DNA of 64,000 bases from Alloyangia pacifica (GTDB lineage: Bacteria; Pseudomonadota; Alphaproteobacteria; Rhodobacterales; Rhodobacteraceae), in contig NZ_FOZW01000002.1 of the NCBI RefSeq assembly GCF_900116195.1, positions 248,001 through 312,000 on the forward strand, written 5' to 3'. A program made the position numbers and the translations under genes. Under the pieces are notes generated by a model. It did no database searches, was not told the origin of the DNA, and worked only from the letters and a program-made list of their open reading frames with translations. Positions 32,784 through 41,871 of this stretch are shown here, piece after piece (the stretch's first letter is position 1; the number at the start of each line of letters is the position of its first letter).

Positions 32784-34289
32784 GTGAGGGTGTTTACCGC
32801 GTCTCTGGCCACCGAAACGAATACCTTCTCCCCGCTGCCAACCGACCGGGCGGCCTTCGAGGCGGCCTTCTACGCGGGCCCCGGGGAGCATCCGGAGACG
32901 CCGACGCTCTGCTCCTCGCCGGTGCCTATCCTGCGTCAGCGTGGGCGCGAAGAGGGTTTCACCGTGATCGAGGGCAGTTCGACTTGGGCGGAACCGGCAG
33001 GGTTGATCAAGAAAGAAACCTTCGAGGAGCTGCGCGACGAAATTCTGGATCAACTGCGGGCGGCGCTGCCGGTCGACGGCGTGGTGCTCGGCCTGCACGG
33101 GGCGATGGTGGCGCAGGGCTACGACGACTGCGAGGGAGATTTCCTCGCGCGGGTGCGTGATATCGTCGGCCCGGATGTGCTTGTCGCTGCCGAGTTCGAC
33201 CCGCACAGCCACCTGACGCGCAAGCGCGTGGCGCAGCTCGACCTCGCGGCGACCTTCCTCGAGTTTCCGCACACGGATTTCCAGGAGCGCGGCGCGCATG
33301 TGGTGGACCTTGCGCTCAGGGCGCTGCGCGGCGAGGTGCGCCCGGTGATCTCCACCTTCGACTGCAAGATGATCGGCATCTACCCGACCAGCCAGCAGCC
33401 GATGCGCGGTTTCGTCGACCGGATGAAGCTGCTGGAAGGTCAGGGCAATATCCTGTCCTGCTCGGTCATCCACGGGTTCATGGCGGGCGACGTGCCCGAG
33501 ATGGGCACGAAGATCATGGTGGTGACCGACAATGCCCCCGAAGAGGGCGCGGCGCTGGCCCGCAAGCTGGGCGAGGAGCTCTATGCGCTGCGTGGCAGGA
33601 CCGCGATGCCGATCCTCGACTATGAGGATGGCATTGACCAGGCTCTCGCCGTGCGCAAGGCCGATCCGTCGATGCCGGTGACCATTGCCGACACATGGGA
33701 CAACCCGGGCGGCGGCTGCGCCGGAGATGGCACCTACGTGCTGATGTCACTGATCGCGCGGGGCGTGGACAAGGTGGCGGTGGGGGCGATCTGGGACCCG
33801 GTTGCGGTGAGCTTTTGCCATGCCGCCGGCCTCGGGGCGCGCCTGCGCCTGCGCTTTGGCGGAAAGGCTGGGGCCGAGGCCGGCCCGCCGATCGATGCCG
33901 AGATCGAGGTGATCCATCTCGCGCAGGAGGGCCACCAGAGCTTCCGCGCCAGCCGGGTGACGCTGGGCCGTTCGGCCACGGTGCGCATTCTCGGCACCGA
34001 GATCGACATCGTGCTGATCTCCAGCAGGACGCAGACCTACGAGCCGACGCTGTTCTCCAACCAGGGCGTCGATTACGCCGGGAAGGAAATCCTGCTGGTC
34101 AAGTCCACCAACCATTTTCACGCCGGGTTCGATCCGGTGTCGTCGCGGATCATTCACGTGGACAGCCCGTCCTCCTACCCGACGAAACCTGCGCAGACCG
34201 ACTACCAGAAGGCGGGCCGGGATTTCTGGCCCAAGGTGGCGGATCCGCTCGGTCTTGATGCCGTGACCGCCGAAGACGAGGAAGCCTGA
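32784..34289 (+). CDS. M81-family (MlrC-type) metallopeptidase, copy 2
   Basis: A 501-residue MlrC/DUF1485 protein with GTG start and an AAGGAGG binding site. N-terminal LATETNTFSPLPTDR, VVLGLHGAMVAQG and EFDPHSHLT carry the metal-site residues; ADTWDNPGGGCAGDGTY starts the C-terminal half. It shares family signatures but little detailed sequence with copy 1 at 19,750, so the two probably have different substrates. It follows the ROK kinase by 81 bases and precedes an SDR by 2. A peptidase or amidase between nagA-kinase and an SDR suggests an amide or lactam-like bond is cut in the pathway. Confidence 0.87.
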   Translation: MRVFTASLATETNTFSPLPTDRAAFEAAFYAGPGEHPETPTLCSSPVPILRQRGREEGFTVIEGSSTWAEPAGLIKKETFEELRDEILDQLRAALPVDGVVLGLHGAMVAQGYDDCEGDFLARVRDIVGPDVLVAAEFDPHSHLTRKRVAQLDLAATFLEFPHTDFQERGAHVVDLALRALRGEVRPVISTFDCKMIGIYPTSQQPMRGFVDRMKLLEGQGNILSCSVIHGFMAGDVPEMGTKIMVVTDNAPEEGAALARKLGEELYALRGRTAMPILDYEDGIDQALAVRKADPSMPVTIADTWDNPGGGCAGDGTYVLMSLIARGVDKVAVGAIWDPVAVSFCHAAGLGARLRLRFGGKAGAEAGPPIDAEIEVIHLAQEGHQSFRASRVTLGRSATVRILGTEIDIVLISSRTQTYEPTLFSNQGVDYAGKEILLVKSTNHFHAGFDPVSSRIIHVDSPSSYPTKPAQTDYQKAGRDFWPKVADPLGLDAVTAEDEEA

Positions 34290-34291
34290 TC

Positions 34292-35035
34292 ATGTTGCTG
34301 AACGGAAAACGCGTTGTGCTGACCGGGGCCGGGGGCGGCATCGGCACCGCCATGCTGGCGGCGCTGAAGCAGGCGGGCGCGCATGTGGTGGCCTGCGACC
34401 GGGCAGGCAGCGGCGTGCAGGGCGACGAGGTGGTCGAGTTCGACATCACCGACACGGCACAGACCGAGGCGGCTGCGGCGAAGATCGCCGCGGCGCCTGT
34501 GGACGTGCTGATCTCCAACGCCGGGGGTACCCGCGTCGATCTGATCGAGCACACCGACACGGCGGCGATCCTGCACGACCTGCAGCTCAACTTCACCGGC
34601 GCCGCGGTGTTCAGCCGGGCGCTTCTGCCGGCGTTGCGCGGCCGCCCCGAGGGCGCCGCGGCAGTCTTCGTCGCCTCGGTCAACGGGCTCGCGCATTTCG
34701 GCAGCCCGGCCTATTCCGCGGCCAAGGCCGGGATCATCGCCTGGGCCAAAGCGCTGGCCACCGAGGAGGGCAAGCACGGGTTGCGCGCCAACGTGGTGGC
34801 TCCGGGCTCGGTGCACACGCCCGCCTGGGACGAGCGCAAGGCCCGCCAGCCCGACATCTTCGCCAAGGTGACCGCGCTCTACCCGCTGGGCCGGCTGGTG
34901 AGCCCCGAGGAGGTGGCCAAGGCGGCGATCTTCCTCGCCTCGCCAATGGCAAGCGGCATCACCGGCACCGTGCTTCCGGTCGATGCCGGGCTGACTGCGG
35001 GCAATCTGCCATTCATCGACATCATCACCGCCTGA
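34292..35035 (+). CDS. SDR-family oxidoreductase
   Basis: A 247-residue classical SDR with TGAGGGIG at residues 11-18, NAG at 76-78, and catalytic Ser129, Tyr141 and Lys145 (YSAAK). The end AGLTAGNLPFIDIITA is typical of sugar/alcohol-type SDRs. It starts 2 bases after the M81 stop and is the last gene of the nagA operon. It may reduce or oxidise a keto-sugar intermediate. It converges on araB with 92 bases between and no clear terminator. Confidence 0.87.
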   Translation: MLLNGKRVVLTGAGGGIGTAMLAALKQAGAHVVACDRAGSGVQGDEVVEFDITDTAQTEAAAAKIAAAPVDVLISNAGGTRVDLIEHTDTAAILHDLQLNFTGAAVFSRALLPALRGRPEGAAAVFVASVNGLAHFGSPAYSAAKAGIIAWAKALATEEGKHGLRANVVAPGSVHTPAWDERKARQPDIFAKVTALYPLGRLVSPEEVAKAAIFLASPMASGITGTVLPVDAGLTAGNLPFIDIITA

Positions 35036-35127
35036 TCCGTCGCGGCGGGCGGTGAGAGGTAGGAGGGGTAGGCGATAACCCTGCCTCTTTGCGTCTTGCA
35101 GTGGTGCCCCACGCGTCGGTGCCGGGG

Positions 35128-36699
35128 TCAGTGCCCAAGCCGGAAGCGGCGCAGGGCGGGCAGCACGTGACCCAATTCGCGGGGCCGCCCCTCGCCGAAG
35201 GCGAAGTAGACCTCGCGGAACAGGCCCGTCAGCTCGGCGTAGGCCGCAGCGGTTTCGGGCCGGGGAGCGAAGACCCGCGTGGGTGGGCACATGGCCGCCT
35301 GCGCCTCGGTCAGCCCGGCGAATGCCCCCGCCGCCATGGCGGCGAAGACGCAGGCTCCGACACCCACCGGCGAGCGCTCGGGCACATGCACCTCGCGCTG
35401 CAGCACGTCGGCGTAGACCTGGTTCAGCACATCGTTCTTCTGCGGGATGCCGCCCGCGTTGATCACCCGGGTGAACTCCGTGCCGCCCGAGCTCATGCGG
35501 TCGATGATCAGGCTGACGTGCATCGCCATGCCCTCGATCGCCGCGTGCATCTCGTCGGCGGCGGTATGCGCCAGATCCCAGCCCAGCGTGAGGCCGCCGA
35601 GGTCGGGGCGGACCAGCACCGTGCGGTCGCCGTTGTCCCAGGGCAGGCGCAGAAGGCCGCTGCTGCCGGGCGCGCGCCTGCCGAGGCCGGCGCAGAGGCT
35701 GGCGACATCCGTACCGGCGCGCGTCGCGATGGCGTCGAAGAGATCGCCGGTGGCCGATTGCCCGGCCTCGATACCGATGGCCCCGGGGGCGACGCTGCCC
35801 GGCACCGCGCCGCAGATACCCGGCACCGGGCCGCTCTGCGGGTCGGCAAGGGCGATGATGCAGGTCGAGGTGCCGACCACGTTCACGACGTCGCCGGGGC
35901 GGCAGCCGGTGCCGATGGCGTCCCAATGCGCGTCGAAGGCCCCGAAGGGCAGGGGAATACCGGGGCGCAGGCCCATCTTTGCCGCCCACTCGGGGCTGAG
36001 CCGTCCGGCCTCCTGCAGCGAGTGGCCCCAGCGGCCGGTGATCTGGTCATTGATGCCGTCCAGCAAAGGATCGACGCGGCTCAGGAAGTCTTGTGGTGGC
36101 AGGCCGCCCCAGCGCTCGCCCCACATCCACTTGTGCCCCATGGCGCAGACGCTGCGCGGCATCTGTGCCGGGTCGGTGATGCCGCAGAGCGTGGCGGCGA
36201 TCATGTCGCAATTCTCGGCGGCGGTGGCGAAGCGCGCGCGCATTTCGGGATTGTGCCGCAGGAAGTGCAGCAGCTTCGAGTAGCCCCACTCGTGGCTGTA
36301 GGTGCCGCCGCACCAGTCCAGCGCCTCGATCTTCTCGGTTCGGGCGCGGGCGGTGATCTCGGCGGCCTCGGAGTGGGCGCTGTGGTCACACCAGAGGTAA
36401 TAGTCGGCCAGCGGTTGCAACTGCGCATCGAGCGGGATCACGCTCGACCCGGTGGTGTCGGCGGCAAAGGCGGCGATCTCTGTCCCGTCGATCCCGGCCT
36501 CGGCGATGGCCGCGCGCATGGCCTCGCAGAGCGCCATCATCTGGTCGTCATGCGACTGCCGCGCGACCAGCGGATCGGCGGGGTCGCGGTCCAGCGGATA
36601 GGCGGCGGAGGCCGAGGCCAGGGCCGCACCGCTGAGGGTGTCCATGATGGTGGCGCGCACGCTGAGCGTGCCGAAATCGGCTCCGGCGACAAGGGTCAT
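35128..36699 (-). CDS. araB: Ribulokinase (FGGY family)
   Basis: A 523-residue FGGY kinase. VAGADFGTLSVRATI is the N-terminal phosphate-binding segment, WCDHSAHSEA and GGTYSHEWGYSK are ribulokinase-type substrate segments, and FGAFDAHWDAIG has the catalytic Asp. RVINAGGIPQKNDVLNQVYADVL in the C-terminal ATP domain is also ribulokinase-like. Ribulokinases phosphorylate L- and D-ribulose and ribitol. It is the last gene of the DeoR-led operon, 30 bases after araD. No arabinose isomerase gene is present, so the pathway must begin at a ketopentose or polyol. Confidence 0.88.
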   Translation of the reverse strand: MTLVAGADFGTLSVRATIMDTLSGAALASASAAYPLDRDPADPLVARQSHDDQMMALCEAMRAAIAEAGIDGTEIAAFAADTTGSSVIPLDAQLQPLADYYLWCDHSAHSEAAEITARARTEKIEALDWCGGTYSHEWGYSKLLHFLRHNPEMRARFATAAENCDMIAATLCGITDPAQMPRSVCAMGHKWMWGERWGGLPPQDFLSRVDPLLDGINDQITGRWGHSLQEAGRLSPEWAAKMGLRPGIPLPFGAFDAHWDAIGTGCRPGDVVNVVGTSTCIIALADPQSGPVPGICGAVPGSVAPGAIGIEAGQSATGDLFDAIATRAGTDVASLCAGLGRRAPGSSGLLRLPWDNGDRTVLVRPDLGGLTLGWDLAHTAADEMHAAIEGMAMHVSLIIDRMSSGGTEFTRVINAGGIPQKNDVLNQVYADVLQREVHVPERSPVGVGACVFAAMAAGAFAGLTEAQAAMCPPTRVFAPRPETAAAYAELTGLFREVYFAFGEGRPRELGHVLPALRRFRLGH

Positions 36700-36729
36700 C
36701 GGCGTCTCCTCCCTGAGAGTGGGGTCCGG

Positions 36730-37419
36730 TTACTGCCCGTAGGTGGCGTTGGCGCCGTGCTTGCGCAGGTAATGGCGGTCGAGCAGGGTCTGCGAGATCG
36801 GCGGCGGTGCGGCGTCGAGCGCGGCGCCATGCCAGGCCATCTTCGCCACCTCCTCGAGGATCATGGCGTTGAGCACCGCCTGTTCCGGATCGCGTCCCCA
36901 GACGAAGGGACCGTGCCCGGCGACCAGCACCGCCGGGATCGCCAGCGGATCGCCACTGCCGACGGTCTCGGCGATGACCTCTCCGGTCGCCTCGACATAG
37001 CGCTCGGTGATCTCCTCCGCGGTGAGATCGCGGGTGACCGGGATCGTTCCGTGGAAGTAATCCGCATGGGTGGTGCCGAGCGGCGGGATCGGGCGGCGGG
37101 CCTGCGCCATGATCGTGGCATAGGTCGAATGGGTGTGGATGATCGCACCGATGGTCGGAAAGGCGCGGTAGAGCACGAGGTGCGTGTCGAGATCCGAGGA
37201 GGGCCGGAAGCGATTGTCGAACGTCGTGCCCGCAAGGTCGGTGATCACCATGTGATCGGCGGTCATCTCCTCGTAGGGCACGCCCGAGGGCTTGATGGCG
37301 ATGCGTTCGGAAACGCGGTCGATGCCGCTCGCATTGCCGAAGGTGGCCTTGACCAGCCCGTGCCGCACGGTGGCGAGATTGGCCTCGAGCACGGCCTGTT
37401 TGAGTGCAGCAAGCGTCAT
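36730..37419 (-). CDS. araD: L-ribulose-5-phosphate 4-epimerase
   Basis: A 229-residue class II aldolase-like epimerase, normal length. Zinc ligands His95 and His97 (IIHTHST) and His169 (AGHGPFVWG), plus Asp76 (SSDLDTH), match the E. coli AraD layout; Tyr/His tail RHYLRKHGANATYGQ is family typical. It converts L-ribulose 5-phosphate to D-xylulose 5-phosphate. It lies between the binding protein and araB genes in one operon. Two hairpins separate it from the binding protein gene. Confidence 0.92.
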   Translation of the reverse strand: MTLAALKQAVLEANLATVRHGLVKATFGNASGIDRVSERIAIKPSGVPYEEMTADHMVITDLAGTTFDNRFRPSSDLDTHLVLYRAFPTIGAIIHTHSTYATIMAQARRPIPPLGTTHADYFHGTIPVTRDLTAEEITERYVEATGEVIAETVGSGDPLAIPAVLVAGHGPFVWGRDPEQAVLNAMILEEVAKMAWHGAALDAAPPPISQTLLDRHYLRKHGANATYGQ

Positions 37420-37453
37420 CGCTGGTCCTCTCGGTGGTGTCGGGTCTTCTGGT

Positions 37454-37504
37454 GCCGGGCTTGTGCCCGGGGGAGGGGGAGGACGGCGCCCGGCGGGCGC
37501 CGTC
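37454..37504 (-). other. Two hairpins after the RbsB-like binding protein gene
   Basis: GACGGCGCCC with GGGCGCCGTC (3-base loop) at 37482-37504 and CCGGGC with GCCCGG (TTGT loop) at 37455-37470. Read on the minus strand they directly follow the binding protein stop, the common place for stabilising stem-loops in ABC operons. Confidence 0.65.
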
Positions 37505-37528
37505 CCGGTCTGGCGGTTTCGGTCCGGC

Positions 37529-38482
37529 TCAGCGCGGGTCGGTCCAGCCCTTGTAGCCATCGAGGTTGTCGGCGGTGATCAACTCGGGCTCGAGCAGAAC
37601 GGTGTCGGTCTCGGGGGTGTTGCCCATGAACATGTCGTAGCCCATCTTCAGCGCCTCGCCGGCCATCACGTAGGGGTCCTGCGAGGCCGAGGCGCGGATC
37701 AGCGAGCCGTCGCCCTTGGCCAGCTCGTCCTCGATCACCGGGGCGCCGTCGACGCCGGTGATGATGAACTCGTCACGGCCCAGCTGCTTTGCGGCCAGCG
37801 CCGCGCCGACGGCGGTGGGATCGTTGATCGCGAAGACCGCGTCGATGTGGTCGTAGCGGGTCAGAATGCCTTGCATCACGTCGAGGCCGCCATCGCGCGA
37901 GGCCTGGCCGTTCTGGTCGTCCGACAGCACGTTGATGCCGTCGTTGGCGCTGAACACCTCCTGGCAGCCGGCCACGCGGTCGATGATCGACGAGCTCTGC
38001 GGGCCGTTGATGATGACCACGTCGCCGCTGCCGCCCTCGAGGTTGTCAACGATGTACTGGCAGGCCTTGCGCCCGGCATCGACGTTGTCGGTCATCACCG
38101 TGACATCCGCACCGGGGGCCGAGACGTCGAAGGCGGCGACCACGATGCCGGCGCTCTTGGCGCGCTTCACCGCCGGGGCGATGGCGGCGGCATCCACCGC
38201 GTTCAGCATGATGATGTCGACGCCCGAGGCGATGAAGTTGTCGATCTGGCTGGCTTGCTTGTTCAGGTCGTAGTCGGCCGAGACCGAGGTCACCTGCACG
38301 TCGGGATTGATCTCCTTGGCGCGGTCCTCGATGCCCTTGATCGTGGCGACGAAGAACGGGTTGCCGAGCAGGCCGACCGAAATGCCGATGCTCTCGAGCG
38401 TCTTGTCCTGCGCCTGCGCGCCGCCTGCGGCCAGCGCGGCCGCGCAGGTGGCGGTGGTCAGAAGTGTGGTGATCTTACGCAT
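37529..38482 (-). CDS. RbsB-type periplasmic sugar-binding protein
   Basis: A 317-residue Peripla_BP_4 protein with a signal peptide (MRKITTLLTTATCAAALAAG, cleavage at AQA near residue 25). Mature segments SIGISVGLLGNPFFVATIKG, DIIMLNAVDAAAI, VVAAFDVSAPGADVTVMTDN and DAVFAINDPTAVGA are standard for ribose/xylose/erythritol-type binding proteins. It delivers a pentose or pentitol to the permease at 38,527. The araB-araD partners suggest L-ribulose, ribitol, L-arabitol or a related sugar. Confidence 0.92.
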   Translation of the reverse strand: MRKITTLLTTATCAAALAAGGAQAQDKTLESIGISVGLLGNPFFVATIKGIEDRAKEINPDVQVTSVSADYDLNKQASQIDNFIASGVDIIMLNAVDAAAIAPAVKRAKSAGIVVAAFDVSAPGADVTVMTDNVDAGRKACQYIVDNLEGGSGDVVIINGPQSSSIIDRVAGCQEVFSANDGINVLSDDQNGQASRDGGLDVMQGILTRYDHIDAVFAINDPTAVGAALAAKQLGRDEFIITGVDGAPVIEDELAKGDGSLIRASASQDPYVMAGEALKMGYDMFMGNTPETDTVLLEPELITADNLDGYKGWTDPR

Positions 38483-38526
38483 GGTTTCCTCCCTGAAATG
38501 CGTGAGTTCGTCTTCGGCGCGGCCGG

Positions 38527-39534
38527 TTAGGTCCGCGCCCCTCCCTTCAGCCGGTAGCGGTCGAGCGCCACGGCGGCGATGATGACCAGTCCCTTGATGA
38601 TGAACTGCCAGATGTCCGACACGCCGGTCAGGATCAGGCCGTTGGACAGCACCGCGATGATCAGCGCGCCGATCAGCGTGCCCCAGATCGAGCCGACACC
38701 GCCCACGAAGGACGTGCCGCCGAGGATCACCGCCGCGATGGCGTCGAGCTCGTAGGCCTGACCCAGCTGCAGCCCGTTGGCGGCGTAGAGCCGGGCGGCG
38801 GACATCACCCCGCCGAGCCCCGAAAGCAGGCCAGACATGGCATAGACGAAGAGCAGCACCAGGCTGACCTTGATCCCGGTCAGGCGCGCCGCCTCCTGGT
38901 TTCCGCCGACGGCATAGATCCAGGTGCCGAGCACGGTGCGGCGCAGGATGAACCACGACACGACCACCGTGGTCAGCGCGAAGATCGCCAGCCAGGGCAC
39001 CCCGAAGAGGCTGCCGTTGCCGATGAATTCGAAGGGCAGGTCGGCGTTGAACACCGTGGTGTCGCCGCCCATCAGCCGCGCGACGCCGCGCACCGCCGTC
39101 AGTGAGCCGAGGGTGACGATGAAGGGTGGCAGGCCGAGGTAGGCCACGAGGCAGCCGTTGGCGAGCCCGAAGACCAGCCCCACCGCCAGCCCCGCCGGAA
39201 TGCCCAGCAGCCCCCAGTCCGGGATCAGCGAGACGCTGACCGCCGCCATGGCCGAGGCCGCCAGCACCGAGCCGACCGAGAGGTCGATGCCGCCGGTCAG
39301 GATCACGAAGGTCATCCCTGCCGCCAGCACCACGTTGATCGAGGCCTGCTGCATGACGATCGACAGGTTGTTCACCGACAGGAACTTGCCGGTCATCAGG
39401 TGAAAGCCGATGGCCAGCAGGATCAGCACCGGCAGCATGCCGAGCGCCATGATGGTGCTCTTCATCCGGGCGGCACTGCCGCCGGAGTCCGGGCCCTTGC
39501 GGTTCGATGCGGTCACGTCTTGCGCGTCGCTCAT
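38527..39534 (-). CDS. RbsC-type sugar ABC permease
   Basis: A 335-residue permease with about ten hydrophobic helices. TGGIDLSVGSVLAAS near residue 80, GLANGCLVAYLGLPPFIVTLG, and AIAAVILGGTSFVGGVGSIWGTLIGA (in parts: VILGGTSFVGG) are the diagnostic CUT2 segments. It follows the ATPase gene by 31 bases. The N-terminal 35 residues are polar and longer than minimal RbsC. It works with the ATPase and the RbsB-type protein to import the pentose-like substrate. Confidence 0.93.
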   Translation of the reverse strand: MSDAQDVTASNRKGPDSGGSAARMKSTIMALGMLPVLILLAIGFHLMTGKFLSVNNLSIVMQQASINVVLAAGMTFVILTGGIDLSVGSVLAASAMAAVSVSLIPDWGLLGIPAGLAVGLVFGLANGCLVAYLGLPPFIVTLGSLTAVRGVARLMGGDTTVFNADLPFEFIGNGSLFGVPWLAIFALTTVVVSWFILRRTVLGTWIYAVGGNQEAARLTGIKVSLVLLFVYAMSGLLSGLGGVMSAARLYAANGLQLGQAYELDAIAAVILGGTSFVGGVGSIWGTLIGALIIAVLSNGLILTGVSDIWQFIIKGLVIIAAVALDRYRLKGGART

Positions 39535-39565
39535 TCTTTCCTCCCTTGCGGTCGCCGGGCTGCCG

Positions 39566-41092
39566 TCAGGCGGCGGCCCCGGTCGACAGCGTCATGATCT
39601 CTTCCTGCTGCACCGGGCGGCCCGGCGCGGCGCGGACCTCGCCTGCGATGCGCCCCTCGCGCATCACCAGCACCCGATCGGCGACGCCGACGATTTCCGG
39701 CAGTTCCGACGAGATCATCACCACCGCCAGCCCCTCCCGGGCGAGCGCGTCGATGAGCCGGTAGATCTCGGATTTCGCCCCCACGTCGACGCCGCGCGTC
39801 GGCTCGTCGAGGATCACCACTTTCGGTTTCGCTTCGAGCAGCCGCGCCAGCAGCACCTTCTGCTGGTTTCCGCCCGACAGCGCGCCGACGTTGAGCTTTG
39901 CCGAGGGGGTCTTGATCGCCAGGTCCTTGATCGCCCTGGCGGCCCGGCTGGCGGCGGCGCGGAAGTTCAGCGTTCCGGCCGTGCCCGCGTCCTCCTCCAG
40001 CACGCACATCGAGATGTTCTGCTGGATGCTCATGTCGAGGAAGAGACCCAGCGCCTTGCGGTCCTCGGTGAGGTAAACGATGCCCCGTTCCAGCGCCTCG
40101 CGCGGGCTGCGTGGGGTGACCTCTTCGCCGTTCAGCCAGACCGTGCCGGAGGTGGCCGGATCGGCACCGTAAATCAACCGTGCCAGCTCTGTCCGGCCCG
40201 AGCCGACCAGACCCGAGACGCCCAGAACCTCGCCCTCGTGCACCTCGAAGCCGCACTCCCGCACCAGCCGACCGTCGGACATGTCCGCGACCTTCATCAC
40301 CACATTGCGTTGGCCCTCCGTGGCGACATGCTCCTTCTTGTAGAACGAGCTGAGATCACGCCCGACCATCATCGCCACCAGCTTCTGCGCCGAGAGTTCT
40401 TCGCGGTCGAGCGTGCCGACGTAGCTGCCGTCGCGCAGCACCGAGCAGCGGTCGGACAGGCGGTAGACCTCCTCCATCCGGTGGCTGATGTAGATGATCG
40501 CGATGCCCTGCGCGGTCAGCGCGGCAATGACGTCGAAGAGCTTCTCGGTCTCGCGGCTCGACAGCGAGGTGGTCGGCTCGTCCATCACAATGATCCGCGC
40601 CTCCGAGGCGAGCGCGCGGGCAATCTCCACCAGTTGCCGCTCGCCCAGCGAAAGGCCGGCGACGCGCGTGTCGGGGCCGAAGTCGACACCGAGCCGGTCC
40701 AGCACGGGGGTGGCGAGGCCGATCATACGCGCGCGGTTGACCATGCCCGAGCGCGAGGGTTCGCGGCCGAGGAAGATGTTCTCGGCGACCGTCAGGTTGG
40801 GGGCGAGCGACAGCTCCTGGTAGATCACCGCGATGCCGCGGGCGCGGGCCTCTTTCGGATCGCCGGTGGGAACGGGCGTGCCATTCACAAGCACCTCGCC
40901 GCCGCGGTCGGCAACATAGGCCCCCGAGAGCACCTTCATCAGCGTCGACTTGCCCGCGCCATTCTCGCCCATCAGCGCGTGCACCTCGCCGGGCCAGGCG
41001 GTGAGCGAGACGTTGTCGAGCGCGCGCACGGGGCCGAAGGTCTTGGAGATGTTGCGCATTTCGAGCAGCGGGGTGTCTTCGCGCCGGGTCAT
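39566..41092 (-). CDS. RbsA-type sugar ABC ATPase with two ABC domains
   Basis: A 508-residue tandem ATPase. The first Walker A is GENGAGKST (residues 42-50) with [15 protein letters not shown] and [11 protein letters not shown]. The second domain has the degenerate [10 protein letters not shown] instead of a full Walker A, then [15 protein letters not shown] and [17 protein letters not shown]. This asymmetric pattern is normal for the RbsA/AraG/XylG family. Its start overlaps the stop of the DeoR gene, so regulator and importer are translationally coupled. Confidence 0.93.
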   Translation of the reverse strand: MTRREDTPLLEMRNISKTFGPVRALDNVSLTAWPGEVHALMGENGAGKSTLMKVLSGAYVADRGGEVLVNGTPVPTGDPKEARARGIAVIYQELSLAPNLTVAENIFLGREPSRSGMVNRARMIGLATPVLDRLGVDFGPDTRVAGLSLGERQLVEIARALASEARIIVMDEPTTSLSSRETEKLFDVIAALTAQGIAIIYISHRMEEVYRLSDRCSVLRDGSYVGTLDREELSAQKLVAMMVGRDLSSFYKKEHVATEGQRNVVMKVADMSDGRLVRECGFEVHEGEVLGVSGLVGSGRTELARLIYGADPATSGTVWLNGEEVTPRSPREALERGIVYLTEDRKALGLFLDMSIQQNISMCVLEEDAGTAGTLNFRAAASRAARAIKDLAIKTPSAKLNVGALSGGNQQKVLLARLLEAKPKVVILDEPTRGVDVGAKSEIYRLIDALAREGLAVVMISSELPEIVGVADRVLVMREGRIAGEVRAAPGRPVQQEEIMTLSTGAAA

Positions 41093-41871
41093 GATGCCGC
41101 CCCGGAGGTCGCGGCGATGCTGAAGGCGACACCCTCGTCCTCGAGCATGGCGGCGTCACGGTCCGACAGGCCGTCGTCGGTGATCAGCCGGGTCACCCGG
41201 CTCAGCGGCAGTGCCACGCTCGACGGGCGTTCGGCGAATTTTCGGCTGTCGACCAGCACGATGATCTCGTTGGCCAACCCGCACATGTCGTTGATGAAGC
41301 GCACCAGAAGCGGGTGGTTTTCCAGCAGCCCCTCTTGGCTGACGCCGAGCGCGCCGACGAAGAACTGCGAGGCGTAGAATTCATAGCCGCCGCGCGCCGG
41401 GTCGTAGAGGATGCCCGGCTCGCGGTGCAGATCGCCGCCGCCGACGGTCAGCTGGCAGGTGCCATGCTCGCTGAGATAGCCGGCGAGCGGCATGGAATTG
41501 GTGAAGACGCGGACGTTGCGATTGGCGATGCGGGTGCCGAACTCGAAGCAGGTCGAACCGCCGTGCACGATGATCAGGCTGCCATCCCGCACCAGTTTCG
41601 AAGCTTCGGTGGCGATGGCGCGCTTGGCTTCCACCGCGATGTCGCGGTTCTCGACAAAGGGCAGCGACACGGTCTTGCGACGGGGCCCGCCCTCTGGGGC
41701 GGCGAGACCGCCATGCACCTTGCGCGCCGCGCCAGCCTCGTCGAGCTTGTCGATGTCACGGCGCACGGTGGCGGCAGAGACGCGCAACATGAGCTGCAAC
41801 TCCTTCACCGATACAAAGGGGCGTTCCTCCAGCAATGCCGTGATGACGTGATGACGATGCGTTTCGCTCAT
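41089..41871 (-). CDS. DeoR/GlpR-family transcriptional regulator
   Basis: A 260-residue regulator. The helix-turn-helix lies at about residues 20-41 ([20 protein letters not shown]), followed by the family linker KVHGGLA. The C-terminal DeoRC domain contains [13 protein letters not shown] and a sugar-phosphate binding fold. GAGGAG lies upstream of the ATG at 41871. As first gene of the importer-araD-araB operon it most likely represses the operon until a pentose phosphate binds. The dyad at 41927 is the natural operator. Confidence 0.9.
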   Translation of the reverse strand: MSETHRHHVITALLEERPFVSVKELQLMLRVSAATVRRDIDKLDEAGAARKVHGGLAAPEGGPRRKTVSLPFVENRDIAVEAKRAIATEASKLVRDGSLIIVHGGSTCFEFGTRIANRNVRVFTNSMPLAGYLSEHGTCQLTVGGGDLHREPGILYDPARGGYEFYASQFFVGALGVSQEGLLENHPLLVRFINDMCGLANEIIVLVDSRKFAERPSSVALPLSRVTRLITDDGLSDRDAAMLEDEGVAFSIAATSGAAS

